From positions 30,446 through 94,445 of the forward strand of contig CATYOF010000009.1 in the NCBI GenBank assembly GCA_958410215.1: 64,000 nucleotides of DNA, in the 5' to 3' direction. Below, one piece after another: positions 36,111 through 46,900 of this stretch; the stretch's first letter is position 1, and every line of letters begins with the position of its first letter. The translations under genes were made by a program, and so were the position numbers. Origin of the DNA: an uncultured Cryptobacterium sp. GTDB lineage: Bacteria; Actinomycetota; Coriobacteriia; Coriobacteriales; Eggerthellaceae. The notes under the pieces are model-generated. The model saw nothing but the letters and a program-made list of their open reading frames with translations. It was not told the DNA's origin and made no database searches.

Positions 36111-37271
36111 TTACGAATGATTAGCAATGGTTTGTTGATGCTCGTCATAGGTTTTGTCGAAGAAGTATTCAATCTGTCCCTGATCGTTAGGCCAGAACGA
36201 GAAGAAATAGTAGTCCTGAAAGTTAGGCTCAGGAGAACAAACTGCTTGAAGTGATTGTAAACTAGGCGAACAGATAGGAGTTGGCGGAAGCCCCTTTGTT
36301 ACGCGGGTGTTGTAGGGGCTATCGGTTGACCAATCATACGAATCCAAATTATCACCCACCTCATAGGCTGTTGTAGCATCGCTCCCCAACGTACCATACG
36401 AAGGATCGCCCTGATTGGAAAGTCGGTTATAGAAAACGGCTGCAACTTTGCTGCGGGTATCATCAGTAGCTTCTTTTTCTACAATCGAAGCTAAAATAAG
36501 CGCATCGTAGTGCGTCATGTTCTGACTATCCACATAGGAATAATCAAGTGAATTAACTTCATTTTGATACTGCGTTAGCATCTGACGAACCACATCTTCA
36601 GGGGTAGCATCAATGATAAGTTCATAGGTTTTAGGAAACAGAAAACCTTCCAACGAACCAGTAGATGATTCACTTAAAAAGGGATAATCATCCACGTAGG
36701 CCTCTGTTGAACTAGCAGCATCCTTAAATTGGTCGGCCGTAATAGAACCACCGTAGGCCTGTTCCACCAAAGATGCTATTGCATCAAGTGTGGCACCTTC
36801 AGGAACAGTGAGGCCCGCGTTTGTGGATGCAGGACCTGCAACTAAAGCGTTCACGATTTCATCGTTGCTGGCCCCACCCGTAAAGTTGTAAATACCGGAT
36901 TTTAATGATGAAGCGGCTCCTTGTGCATTAACCGCTGCTTCAAAATCACTCGTACGAGCAATAAGACCCGCATCATAGAGCTTCTGCGAAATAGAAGAAA
37001 CGGTTGAACCGTCTTCGATTTCAACCGTTACCTGAGTTCCTTCTTCTACCATATTAGGATTTGCCTGGGCGCAACTCGCATTAACAAACAAAGCAATTGC
37101 CGCTATAACAATGATAAGCAGAACCACCACCGCAGCAATAAGAGGTGCTTTAGACTTTTTAGGACGAATTGCTGAAGTATCATAAGTTCTGAACGCCTTT
37201 TCACCTCTTGCATGGGCAGCACGAGCTGCATGAGTTGGCCTTCGAGAATAAGTAACCTTACGAGGCGTCAT
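36111..37271 (-). CDS. mltG: endolytic murein transglycosylase MltG
   Basis: MltG cuts nascent glycan strands and helps set their length. A basic cytoplasmic N-terminus (about 40 residues) precedes one membrane helix (APLIAAVVVLLIIVIAAIAL, about 42-61), then a LysM-like region and the catalytic domain. The domain shows GSLEGFLFPKTYEL, ASIVEKEATDD with the catalytic Glu, and SPYNTRVTKGLPPTPICSP. The length of 386 is normal. It overlaps ruvX by 4 bases, and ruvX/mltG adjacency is widely conserved. Confidence 0.95.
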   Translation of the reverse strand: MTPRKVTYSRRPTHAARAAHARGEKAFRTYDTSAIRPKKSKAPLIAAVVVLLIIVIAAIALFVNASCAQANPNMVEEGTQVTVEIEDGSTVSSISQKLYDAGLIARTSDFEAAVNAQGAASSLKSGIYNFTGGASNDEIVNALVAGPASTNAGLTVPEGATLDAIASLVEQAYGGSITADQFKDAASSTEAYVDDYPFLSESSTGSLEGFLFPKTYELIIDATPEDVVRQMLTQYQNEVNSLDYSYVDSQNMTHYDALILASIVEKEATDDTRSKVAAVFYNRLSNQGDPSYGTLGSDATTAYEVGDNLDSYDWSTDSPYNTRVTKGLPPTPICSPSLQSLQAVCSPEPNFQDYYFFSFWPNDQGQIEYFFDKTYDEHQQTIANHS

Positions 37272-37705
37272 TCCTTATTCCTTTCATCGGTATCATGGTG
37301 CCTTGCATCAAGCCATGATTGCAAGAATAACGACGCTGCAATCATATCAACTTTTCCCCGCATTTGTTTTTCCGACAATCCTTCTTCACGCAATACGCGC
37401 TTAGCTTGCGATGAACTTAAGCGTTCATCGGAAAACTCTACCGGTACCTTAAGATTTTTACCCACTTGCAAGGCCACTTCCTTACAAGCTTGTGCCTGTA
37501 ATCCCTCCTGCCCACTGAGCGAAAGGGGTAAACCTGAAACGATTAGTTCTGGTTCCCAATCCTGGCAGAGACGTCGAAACGAAGCGGCGTTGGCCTTAAC
37601 TTCGTTCGTAGGCAAAACACATAAAGGAGAAGCGATGCGCTCTTGCGGATCACTGATTGCGATTCCGCAGCGTACCTGACCTATATCAAGCGCCATTATT
37701 CTCAA
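37268..37705 (-). CDS. ruvX: putative Holliday junction resolvase / pre-16S nuclease (YqgF)
   Basis: YqgF proteins are RNase H-fold nucleases implicated in pre-16S rRNA processing and Holliday junction cleavage. The 145-residue product has ALDIGQVRCGIAISDP with the first catalytic Asp, FSDERLSSSQAKRVL with the Asp/Glu pair, and KVDMIAASLFLQSWL. The start is a TTG at 37705 with GGGGAGG upstream, giving the family's usual MRIMALD opening; ATG 37696 is the alternative. Confidence 0.92.
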   Translation of the reverse strand: MRIMALDIGQVRCGIAISDPQERIASPLCVLPTNEVKANAASFRRLCQDWEPELIVSGLPLSLSGQEGLQAQACKEVALQVGKNLKVPVEFSDERLSSSQAKRVLREEGLSEKQMRGKVDMIAASLFLQSWLDARHHDTDERNKE

Positions 37706-37811
37706 GAGCGCTAACCTCCCCCTATCAAGACAATCTTTATGTCACATCACATGCTTCGTCAAAATTCCGCTAACTAGGAATGTTTTACAGGTATTCCACC
37801 GAAGCAATTGC

Positions 37812-40454
37812 CTATCCAAGAAGCATTGCACGTGCCGCATCGAGTGCAGCATCGATACCCGAAGCATCCTTACCGCCCGCTTGAGCCATGGTGGGTTTTC
37901 CGCCGCCACCGCCCTTAACACAAGGGGCAATAGCCTTAATAACGGCACCTGCATTAAATCCTGCCGCTACCGCTTCATCGGTACCTGCAGCCATAAGTAA
38001 TGGACGATTATCCTTAACGCCTGCAAGAACCAAGGCACCTGGCTGAGTCATGCGAGAACGAATAACGTCCCACAGGTTTCGCATCTGGCCGCCATCTTTA
38101 ATATCGGTACGACCAATAATTACCGGATAGCCATCCTTGGCTATAACCGCGCTTTCCAGCAATGCTGTAATACCGTCATCCGACACCACTTCTTGTGCAT
38201 GCTTTGCCTTATGCTGCATTTCCTTTAAGGATTTAAGGTTGGAAGCAGCACGGGTGGCTACCTCAAACAGGGGAACCTTTAGTTCTGCTGCTGCAGATTT
38301 TAATTCTCGCTCCATGCTGTTCACATATTCAAGAGCACCGTAGCTGGTAACCGCTTCAATACGACGAGTGTTAGAACCAATACTTGATTCGCCCACAATC
38401 TTTATGAAACCAATTTCAGCGGTATTGCCCACATGACAACCACCACATAATTCACGAGAAAATTCTCCAGCTTCAACCACGCGAACCGTTTCGCCATATT
38501 TTTCGCCAAACAATGCCATAACGCCGGAGGCACGTGCTTCATCCAAAGAGGTTTCATAAATATTCATTGGAACAGCTTTCATGATTTCCTCATTGGCAAG
38601 CTGTTCAATTTCTTCAAGCTGTTCTGGAGTAACCGCTTCGAAATGAGTAAAGTCAAAGCGCAAACGATCAGGTCCAACATAGCTGCCTGCCTGCGTTACA
38701 TGATCTCCCAATACCTTGCGCAAGGAAGCGTGCAAGATATGCGTTGCCGTATGATTGCGCGTAATAGCTGCACGACGTTTTGCATCAACCGATGCGGTAA
38801 CGGTATCTCCGACTGAAAGATCGCCCTTAACCATCGTGGCATAGTGACATACCAAGCCCTTTTCGGGTGCTTTGGTGTCGGTAACTTCAGCGATCACACC
38901 AGTGTTAGAGAAGATAGTGCCACTATCGCCTACTTCACCACCCATTTCTGCATAGAAGGAAGTGGTATCAAGCACAATTTCAACCGAATCACCAACCGAT
39001 ACTTTAGCAATCGAAGCACCGTCTTTAATAAGAGCAACAACCTGTGCTTCAGTATTTAAGGTGTTGTAACCTACAAAGGTAGTAGCGCCAACTTCCTTCA
39101 ATACCTCAGCATGGACACCCCCATAGGTTGACCAGGCAGCTTCGGCATCCTTGGCACCAGCAGCACGAGCGCGCTGTCGCTGTTCTTCCATGCACTTCTC
39201 GAAGCCTTCCATATCAACGCTGACTCCTGCTTCAGCACAAATCTCGCTGGTAATTTCTACCGGGAAGCCGTAGGTATCATGAAGGGTAAAGGCTTTTTCG
39301 CCGGGAAGAATAGAGCCATCAAGCGCTTTGAGCTCTTCTTCTAAGAACGTACGACCCTGACGCAACGTGGAGCCAAAACGATCTTCTTCAGCAGTGATCA
39401 AACGACGTTCAAGTTCACGGTTTTCAACGATTTCAGGGTATACATGGCCCATTAAACGCACAATTTCATCAACGTATTCGTTTAAGAAGTTACCTTCAAT
39501 GCCAATAAGATGAGCTTTCATAATGGCACGGCGAAGTAAACGACGCAGTACATAACCGCGACCTTCGTTTGAAGGCAAAATGCCATCAGCGATCATGAAG
39601 GTAATAGCACGGCTGTGGTCGGCAATAATACGCAAAGAAAGGTCGGCATCGGCGCGGGTTCCATATTCAATACCCGATAAACGTTCGCCCACCGCAACAA
39701 GAGAACGCAATACATCCGTATCGTAGTTGTTGGTAACACCCTGCATAATGCCTGCAATACGCTCAAGACCCATACCCGTATCAATATTCTTAGTCTTAAG
39801 AGGTGCCAGTGTGCCATCTTCCTGGCCATCAAACTGGGTAAATACCAAGTTCCAATACTCCAAGAAACGGTCACAATCGCAACCTGGCTTACAATCAGGC
39901 CTTCCGCAACCCACTTCAGGACCTTGGTCAAAATACAGCTCCGAGCAGGGACCGCAAGGACCGGTAGGGCCAGCACGCCAGAAGTTATCCTCTTCACCCA
40001 ATTTAGAAATATGGTCTTCTGGCACTCCTAAACTTTTCCAAATTTCGATAGTTTCATCGTCATCTTCAAAAACGGTGAAATACAACTTTTCCGCAGGAAG
40101 CTCTAAAACCTCAGTTGAAAATTCATAAGCCCACGCGCACATTTCTTTTTTGAAATACTTGCCAAAACTGAAGTTGCCCAGCATTTCAAAGAAGCTTTGA
40201 TGACGACCGGTGGTGCCAATAATGTCAATATCGTTAGTACGCACGCACTTCTGTACGGTCGTAGTGCCAATATAGGCAGGATCCAGTTCTTTTTGATGCA
40301 GAAAGTAAGGCTTAAATTGCACCATACCTGCACTGGTAAGAAGCAGTGAGGGATCATCGGGAATAAGTGAAGAAGAAGGCATACGCTTCATGCCCTTTTC
40401 TTCAAAAAAGGATAAATACTTCTCTCGAATTTCAGCAGAAGTCATATATTTCAT
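37812..40454 (-). CDS. alaS: alanyl-tRNA synthetase
   Basis: AlaRS charges tRNA-Ala and edits mischarged Ser/Gly. The 880-residue protein has the class II core (SLLLTSAGMVQFKPYFL, GNFSFGKYFKKE, GPTGPCGPCSELYFDQG), the editing domain with HTATHILHASLRKVLGDHV and CGGCHVGNTAEIG (zinc HxxxH plus CxxxH), and a C-Ala domain ending GGGGGKPTMAQAGGKDASG. I use ATG 40454 with AGGAT 8 bases upstream; a TTG two codons earlier is possible. The tRNA-Ala in this window (53883) has the G3-U70 pair that this enzyme recognises. Confidence 0.97.
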   Translation of the reverse strand: MKYMTSAEIREKYLSFFEEKGMKRMPSSSLIPDDPSLLLTSAGMVQFKPYFLHQKELDPAYIGTTTVQKCVRTNDIDIIGTTGRHQSFFEMLGNFSFGKYFKKEMCAWAYEFSTEVLELPAEKLYFTVFEDDDETIEIWKSLGVPEDHISKLGEEDNFWRAGPTGPCGPCSELYFDQGPEVGCGRPDCKPGCDCDRFLEYWNLVFTQFDGQEDGTLAPLKTKNIDTGMGLERIAGIMQGVTNNYDTDVLRSLVAVGERLSGIEYGTRADADLSLRIIADHSRAITFMIADGILPSNEGRGYVLRRLLRRAIMKAHLIGIEGNFLNEYVDEIVRLMGHVYPEIVENRELERRLITAEEDRFGSTLRQGRTFLEEELKALDGSILPGEKAFTLHDTYGFPVEITSEICAEAGVSVDMEGFEKCMEEQRQRARAAGAKDAEAAWSTYGGVHAEVLKEVGATTFVGYNTLNTEAQVVALIKDGASIAKVSVGDSVEIVLDTTSFYAEMGGEVGDSGTIFSNTGVIAEVTDTKAPEKGLVCHYATMVKGDLSVGDTVTASVDAKRRAAITRNHTATHILHASLRKVLGDHVTQAGSYVGPDRLRFDFTHFEAVTPEQLEEIEQLANEEIMKAVPMNIYETSLDEARASGVMALFGEKYGETVRVVEAGEFSRELCGGCHVGNTAEIGFIKIVGESSIGSNTRRIEAVTSYGALEYVNSMERELKSAAAELKVPLFEVATRAASNLKSLKEMQHKAKHAQEVVSDDGITALLESAVIAKDGYPVIIGRTDIKDGGQMRNLWDVIRSRMTQPGALVLAGVKDNRPLLMAAGTDEAVAAGFNAGAVIKAIAPCVKGGGGGKPTMAQAGGKDASGIDAALDAARAMLLG

Positions 40455-40518
40455 GTGCAAAATCCTATTCGTTATCCAGCTCTTGCAATTCGTATCTCAT
40501 ACGCAACGAAACATCATA

Positions 40519-41790
40519 TCATTTACGGTGCTTACCCTGCACAGGAGTTATTTCAGGTACATAAAATTCACCTGTCGCATCGGCAACAGGATTTGCTTCC
40601 GTACCAGATGGTTCACCCTTAAAGATAACCCCATCTTCAGAGACAATAATGCGACCTGTTTTCTTTTCAAAGTAATACACAAACAGTGATTTAGCTGCCG
40701 CTACCGCAGGAATGGAAACCAACATACCAACAATGCTTCCCAAGAATCCGCTTACGGCAAAGCCCAAAGCAGAACCCGTCATCAGCGCAAGGATAACGAG
40801 TGCTGGATGAATATCTACCGAATTACCCATAATTTTAGGGGAAATAAAGGTGTAGACCACCTGTTGTACCACGATGGTATAAATCAGAGCAATAAGGGCA
40901 ATTAACGGACTAACAAATAGACTGATGAGCGCAGCTACCGCACCACCTAACCAAGGCCCAATTACGGGGATAATATTCAACAGGCCTGTTATTACCCCAA
41001 GAGCAGCTGCGCTTGGTATACCCATAACCGCATAACCAACGCCACATCCTACGCCAATCAGCAAACATTGCAGTAAGGTACCCTTAATGTAACCGCCCAT
41101 TACGCGCGTACCCGTAAGGTAGATGATATTCAAATCATCTTGAAAACGAGGACCAAACAAACGCTTAATTTCGCGTCCAAGTGCAGGAAGTTCAATAAGT
41201 ACCCAAAAGGAAACTACAAGCGAAAAACCTAAAATCAAAGCGGTATTAGCAACGCTTGAACCTGCCACCATTACCCCTTCAGCACTAACGCTTGCAACGG
41301 AAGAAAACCATCCTCCGATAGACTTCAAAGTGTCGTTGATCCAGGAATTAACCCGATCATCCTGAAAAATGTAGGAATATTGATCGTACATCTGATTTAG
41401 CCAGTGAGTTAAATCATTTATTTGTCCGGGAATTGTTTCAATAAGAGAGGCAAACTGCCCACCTAATCCCAAAGAAGGAGAAAACAAGAGCCAACATAGC
41501 AAGATAAGCGCCACGAGTAAGAGCAAAAATGAAACGCATGAACCCCAAACACGAGAAATCCCTTTTTTCTCTAAGTTATTAACAGGACCCTTTAAGCAGA
41601 AAACAATAATGGTTGTCCAAACTACAATAGCAATAGGGCTTGCCAAAATATTAAGCACTTGCCCAGCTAAGTAAAACAAAACAGCCAGAATAATGATGAA
41701 AACACCCGTATAGAGCCTACGACGCGACTTGAGTGTTTTGATTTCTTCGTCACGTAAAAGGGTATTCGTATCATGATCATTAAAAGACAT
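40519..41790 (-). CDS. AI-2E family transporter
   Basis: This is a polytopic membrane protein of the AI-2E/PerM family (423 residues). About eight hydrophobic segments flank an amphipathic middle (about 115-190), and the family's conserved C-terminal half is recognisable: GYIKGTLLQCLLIGVGCGVG, GLLNIIPVIGPWLGGA, FISPKIMGNSVDIHPALVIL. The family includes AI-2 exporters and sodium/proton antiporters, so the substrate is unknown. It lies between a DUF948-like gene and alaS. Confidence 0.85.
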   Translation of the reverse strand: MSFNDHDTNTLLRDEEIKTLKSRRRLYTGVFIIILAVLFYLAGQVLNILASPIAIVVWTTIIVFCLKGPVNNLEKKGISRVWGSCVSFLLLLVALILLCWLLFSPSLGLGGQFASLIETIPGQINDLTHWLNQMYDQYSYIFQDDRVNSWINDTLKSIGGWFSSVASVSAEGVMVAGSSVANTALILGFSLVVSFWVLIELPALGREIKRLFGPRFQDDLNIIYLTGTRVMGGYIKGTLLQCLLIGVGCGVGYAVMGIPSAAALGVITGLLNIIPVIGPWLGGAVAALISLFVSPLIALIALIYTIVVQQVVYTFISPKIMGNSVDIHPALVILALMTGSALGFAVSGFLGSIVGMLVSIPAVAAAKSLFVYYFEKKTGRIIVSEDGVIFKGEPSGTEANPVADATGEFYVPEITPVQGKHRK

Positions 41791-41923
41791 AAATAAACTT
41801 TAGCTCCTTGGATGGCACCCAATAAACCCTTAAACAACAAATCGTACAGAAAGCAGGTTTGGATATAGCCTGCCCTCTATACGACCACCATACACGACTA
41901 TCGTGCTTTACTTTTGAATTTCA

Positions 41924-42592
41924 CTACTTATGCACTTCGGTATCAGCTGAAATATGAACAGAAAACGCATCTTTTAAGCTTGAAGACATGCGATTCGAAT
42001 GATCCTGAGCAGCACTGCGCTGAGCAAAGGTAACATCGCGTTCAGCACGTTTTTCATCAGCGCGTGCCTGCGCATCGGCAACCTTATCTTCCACACAATC
42101 CAGCTTCTGATCTACCGTTGTTGCAACGGTTCCTACGCAATCTTCTTTTTGCATAAAGGGAGCAATTTTCTGACGAATCTTACCCGTTACGGAAGAAAGA
42201 GCATCCAGCGGAACCGAAGTGATGCTGTCAAGCGATTCCGTAGCCTTAGAAACGTTGCCAGAGATTGTATTTACATCGTCAAGAATTTGATCAACCCGCA
42301 TGATTTCTAAATTAGCGGCATCAACCGTAAGCGTTAGTCGCTCCATCAAAGGATCAACACGATCAAGCGCAGGTGCTACCTTTTCTAATGCATCACGCGC
42401 TTGGCCTAACGTAACCTTTGCTTCTGTTAATACTTCCTTAGTTTCATCGATTAAGGGCTCCACCTTAGTCATGGTGCCCGAGATGGTTTTCACCAAAGAA
42501 ACCAAGAAATACGTCAGTGCAATAAGGGCAATAATTCCTGCCAAGCACAGCAATACCACTCCTGCTGGTACTAATGATTCAAAGAACTCCAT
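41924..42592 (-). CDS. DUF948-like membrane-anchored coiled-coil protein
   Basis: This is an uncharacterised protein of 222 residues. One N-terminal membrane helix (VVLLCLAGIIALIALTYFLV, about 12-31) is followed by a long helical region with repeating spacing (PLIDETKEVLTEAKVTLGQA and following), as in DUF948 proteins, and a charged tail with Cys residues near 152 and 167. Its position upstream of the AI-2E gene is not informative. Confidence 0.7.
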   Translation of the reverse strand: MEFFESLVPAGVVLLCLAGIIALIALTYFLVSLVKTISGTMTKVEPLIDETKEVLTEAKVTLGQARDALEKVAPALDRVDPLMERLTLTVDAANLEIMRVDQILDDVNTISGNVSKATESLDSITSVPLDALSSVTGKIRQKIAPFMQKEDCVGTVATTVDQKLDCVEDKVADAQARADEKRAERDVTFAQRSAAQDHSNRMSSSLKDAFSVHISADTEVHK

Positions 42593-42628
42593 CGATCCTC
42601 CTTTTTGTTAGGAATCGAATAATTTTCG

Positions 42629-43933
42629 TTACCTATCCATCCTATCACGCAAAGTGCTATCTATGCGATAACGCTCCCAACCTCGTTCGCCAGCTGTAAA
42701 AAATATTCCCGGTTCAAGCCCATCAGGAAGATATTGTTGTGCAACATACCCGGCAGGATATTCATGAGGATATAGATAATCGCCATACGTATCTGAGCCA
42801 GGACGATGACGATCCCGCAAATGATCGGGCACCGCACGAAGCGGGCCTTTCCGTACTTCTTCCATCGCACGAGCGAGTCCCGCATATGATGCATTCGATT
42901 TTGGTGCAAGCGCCATATACACTGCCGCTTGGGCAAGGTTAATGCGACATTCCGGATATCCTATAACCTCCGCTGCACGAAAAGCTGCTTCGCCTACAAG
43001 AACAGCCTGAGGATCGGCATTTCCAATATCTTCAGCAGCAAAAATAAAAATACGTCGTGCAATAAATTTAGGATCTTCCCCGCCATCGATCATACGTGCT
43101 AACCAATACAGAGCTGCATCGGGATCAGAACCACGCATAGATTTAATAAACGCAGATATAACGTCATAGTGCATATCTTGATTTTTGTCATAAGGCAAAG
43201 CGCGCTGCGGAAGTGCTGCGTGCACCATTTCATCAGTGATTTCTGTTTCTTCTTGTGCACGAGCTAAATCAGCACTAAGCGCTAGGGTGTTTAACACGCT
43301 GCGTGCATCACCACCGGCAAGGATAAGCAAAGCTTCACGCGCTGAATCGCTTAAGGTAAATTTTCCTTTTAGGCCCTCTTCACTAGTTAGAGCATGATCA
43401 ACAATACGCGAAAGAGCTTCATCACTTAAACGATGTAGTTCCACAATGCGCGAACGAGAAATAAGAGCAGAATTTACTTCAAAAAAAGGATTTTCAGTCG
43501 TAGCCCCAATAAGAACCACTACCCCGTCTTCAACCGCATGCAAAAGGGCATCCTGCTGAGCCCGATTGAAACGATGAATTTCATCCACGAATAAAATGGT
43601 ACGAATTCCCAGATGAACAAGGCGCTTATCGGCCTCGTTGATTTCACGACGTAAATCGGAAACGGTACCACCAATTGCTGATACCTCAACAAAATGAGCA
43701 TGGGTACTTTCCGCAATAACATGAGCAAGAGATGTTTTGCCAGTACCTGCAGGACCATACAAAATAACAGAAGAAAGCGAATCGTTTTCAATAGCGCTAC
43801 GAAGCCAGGTGCCGGGCCCTACCGCTTCTTCCTGCCCAATAAGATCATCCAAAACGCGAGGACGCATACGAACCGCTAAAGGCGCATGAGCCTTACGAGT
43901 AGTGTTTTCTATGTCGCTAAATAAGGTATCCAT
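42629..43933 (-). CDS. rarA: replication-associated recombination protein RarA (MgsA)
   Basis: RarA is a clamp-loader-like AAA+ ATPase acting at stalled forks. The 434-residue protein has the N-terminal PLAVRMRPRVLDDLIGQE, Walker A ILYGPAGTGKTSLAHVI, Walker B ILFVDEIHRFNRAQQD, sensor GATTENPFFEVNSALISR, and the C-terminal tetramerisation part (DIGNADPQA, YPECRINLAQAAVYMA, LYPHEYPAGYVAQQYLP). The length is normal. Confidence 0.95.
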   Translation of the reverse strand: MDTLFSDIENTTRKAHAPLAVRMRPRVLDDLIGQEEAVGPGTWLRSAIENDSLSSVILYGPAGTGKTSLAHVIAESTHAHFVEVSAIGGTVSDLRREINEADKRLVHLGIRTILFVDEIHRFNRAQQDALLHAVEDGVVVLIGATTENPFFEVNSALISRSRIVELHRLSDEALSRIVDHALTSEEGLKGKFTLSDSAREALLILAGGDARSVLNTLALSADLARAQEETEITDEMVHAALPQRALPYDKNQDMHYDVISAFIKSMRGSDPDAALYWLARMIDGGEDPKFIARRIFIFAAEDIGNADPQAVLVGEAAFRAAEVIGYPECRINLAQAAVYMALAPKSNASYAGLARAMEEVRKGPLRAVPDHLRDRHRPGSDTYGDYLYPHEYPAGYVAQQYLPDGLEPGIFFTAGERGWERYRIDSTLRDRMDR

Positions 43934-43969
43934 TACCTCAATCCTTACGATTTCCCTCTTTCACGATTT

Positions 43970-46900
43970 TCAGCTCTTACGAGGGCGCTTTTTATTAGCC
44001 TGATAAATTATAGATTCTAATGAGGGCAATTCGCATGCCTCAAACTGATATTCCTGAATCTGAGGTTCACCATCACATGAAGAATCTAGTTGCTCAACCC
44101 GCACAAAACGCGCTTCGATTCGGCTAAAGCCTTGCTTAAGCAAAGCATAGGCATAACACTGCGCCTGAAGAAGGTGCTTATGATAAAGTTCACTTTCTGT
44201 TTCAGCAGGATTCCCCCCTGTTTTATAGTCAACAAGATAGGCAATACGCGAAGCTTTAGGTTGCTTATCCACTGCCTCCAGCGGAAAATCACAGGCGAGT
44301 CCATCAATTTCTCCCTCAAGATACACTTCGGAGTTTTCACCAAACGTAACCATAAAGGGAACTTCCGCATACCGAAACGCATGAGTAGCAAAGTTTTGCG
44401 CGGTTGTACTGTTGAACCACAAGTCTAACGATCGTTTTAATCGAGCCTTTTGCGAAGTTGAAAGTTGATGCAAGGATATTTGAGCATCAACAATTTTATG
44501 GTCTGGACACGCAAGATTACCTTCATAAGAACTATCAATAGCGTACTGAGCAATTCGGTGAAAAGCACTTCCTAGGGCAGTAGCATCGTCATCGGGAGAA
44601 ACTTCTATTTCAAATGACGATTCAAGACCAAATTCAACAGTCGGTAAACTATCAAGCGAATCCTTATCTTGGAAGTTATCTAATTCATCCTTATGATGAC
44701 CAGCCAATGTATCCTTATGAACATTAGGCAGCGAAGAATACGAACACACTTCTTTATGCTGGCGCTCTAAAGGATAAGTAAACACGGGCAACTGTGGCGG
44801 AAAACCGGGAATAAGAAAATCTTCAGATGAATGGTTCGAAACACTCAACGCACGTTTCATTCGACACAGGCGCTTTTGTTGGTAGGTTTGCTCAGAGTTG
44901 CCACTATTCAAAACCTGAAATTGTTTTTGTAAATCGGATGCTGTTTGCGTAAGAGCAAAAGCTTTAGCATACTCTCCCAACACAAAAAACGATTCTTTGG
45001 GATGATTAGCCTTAAATTCATTATCCACAACCTGATATTCAAGCCGTAGCGGCAACGTTCCGCCATAGTCTATATATTGATAAGGAGCCTGAGGGCAAGG
45101 TTGCCACTGCAGAGCTGAATACAAATCCTCCAATACCCCTTTACCCGTGTAGTCAGGTTCTTTCTTTCCTCTATAAGTTATTCCCAAGAAAAGAGACTTG
45201 CTTGCTCTGGTAAGTGCAACATATAACAAACGTCGCGCTTCTGAAAGCTCCTGGGCAGTAATAAGTGACTCCACTGCGCGCGGTAAATTTTCAGGTGCTG
45301 CATCAAGAACTTCATCAGCAACGCCTTCGAAAGGCTCCTTGTATTCTTTGAGCGCGTTTACGACAGGACGAAACGAATCAAGCACCTGAGGTTTAAGGCA
45401 GGCATAGGTAGTGCCCTGAATATTTTCAGCAAGAAGAGCTTCTGGTTTTGCATCAAGACGAATTTCCGCTACCGCTACATGAGGAAACTCCAAACCTTTG
45501 CTGGAATGAATAGTCATAATCTTCACAAATTCAGAAGATGCTGTTGAAAGCGTACCAGGTGTTAGTTTTAATGTTTTGCAATCATCGATAAATCGTTTAA
45601 CTGAACGAGATAAGCCCAATCCAAGAGCTTCAATGTCTTCGATCATGCGCAGAGCTTTATACAGATTACCTACTATAGCCTGCGCTTCAGCACTACCACG
45701 AGCTTCAAGACGAATATACCAACCGCTGGTACGAAGTACTTCTTGCACACCAGCTGCTAAACCAACCCGCTCAATAACAATACGGCCTGCACTCAAACAA
45801 CGATAGGCAAAATCAAGCATATCCTTATCTTGTTCAGGTAATTCCAAGAGTCCGATTTCACGGTTGAGCGATATAAAACCTTCACTCAAGCTTCTACGGT
45901 GAGGTTTTCCTTCACGATCGTAAGTAGTAGCCAAAGAAAGAAGCGCTTCGTCACTGAGAGAAAATAAAGGAGACGAAAGAACTTGATACAAAGCTGCACT
46001 ATCAAGCGAATTTGCAAAATACTCTAACAGGGCTTGTACCAGCCCCACTTCATATGCCTCAGAAAAGGTAGATCCGCCCGCAACAAGGCATTCAAAACCT
46101 AAATCACGCAATGCCTGAGCATATACCTCAACATTACTCATACTGCCCAGTAGCAAAGTCATGTCCGCAGGAGATACGCCCGCGTCATAAAGTTCAGCAA
46201 AATGCTGCGCAATGCGCAGTGCACAAGCTTTACGTCCCTCACTTACCCCAGGGCCCGTAGAGGGGCAATCATAAAGAGCCATTGCAATACGGGAACGTTC
46301 ATTAAAAGTTGCGTCCGGTTCTTCATTGACGTGACCTTTTGGCTGAAGCGATAAAAAGCGCTCTCCAAACACCCGTGGTTGTGAAAAAACTGTATCAACA
46401 AATGAAAGCACGTCTGCATGGCTGCGGAAATTGTCAGGTAAATTCACGAACTGAGGTTGTTCAGTCTTTGCTTCCAGCATGCTTTGATAAGCGTAAAAAA
46501 CACTTACATCAGCACCACGGAAACGATAAATACTTTGTTGGGCATCACCCACCGTACACACATTGGTAAATCCTGGCTTTGCAATATGCGAAAGCAGCGC
46601 TACCTGTAATTCATCGGTATCTTGAAATTCGTCAATCATAATCATGCGGAACTGCTGCTGATAAGCATGCGCCAGGTCAGGATGGTTAACAAAGGCATCA
46701 TAGGTAGCCCGCAATAAATCGACATTATCAAGCCTACGAGGGCCTTTAAGCTCCTGAAATTCTTCATGTACCCTGCGAGCAATTTCTGCCACATAACGAA
46801 GTTCCATCGCACTCAAAGCAGATTCTACCGTGCACGTTATATGTGCGTAGGTTGATCGATAATCAGCAAAAAATGTTGGATCGCTGTCCTTTACGCGGTA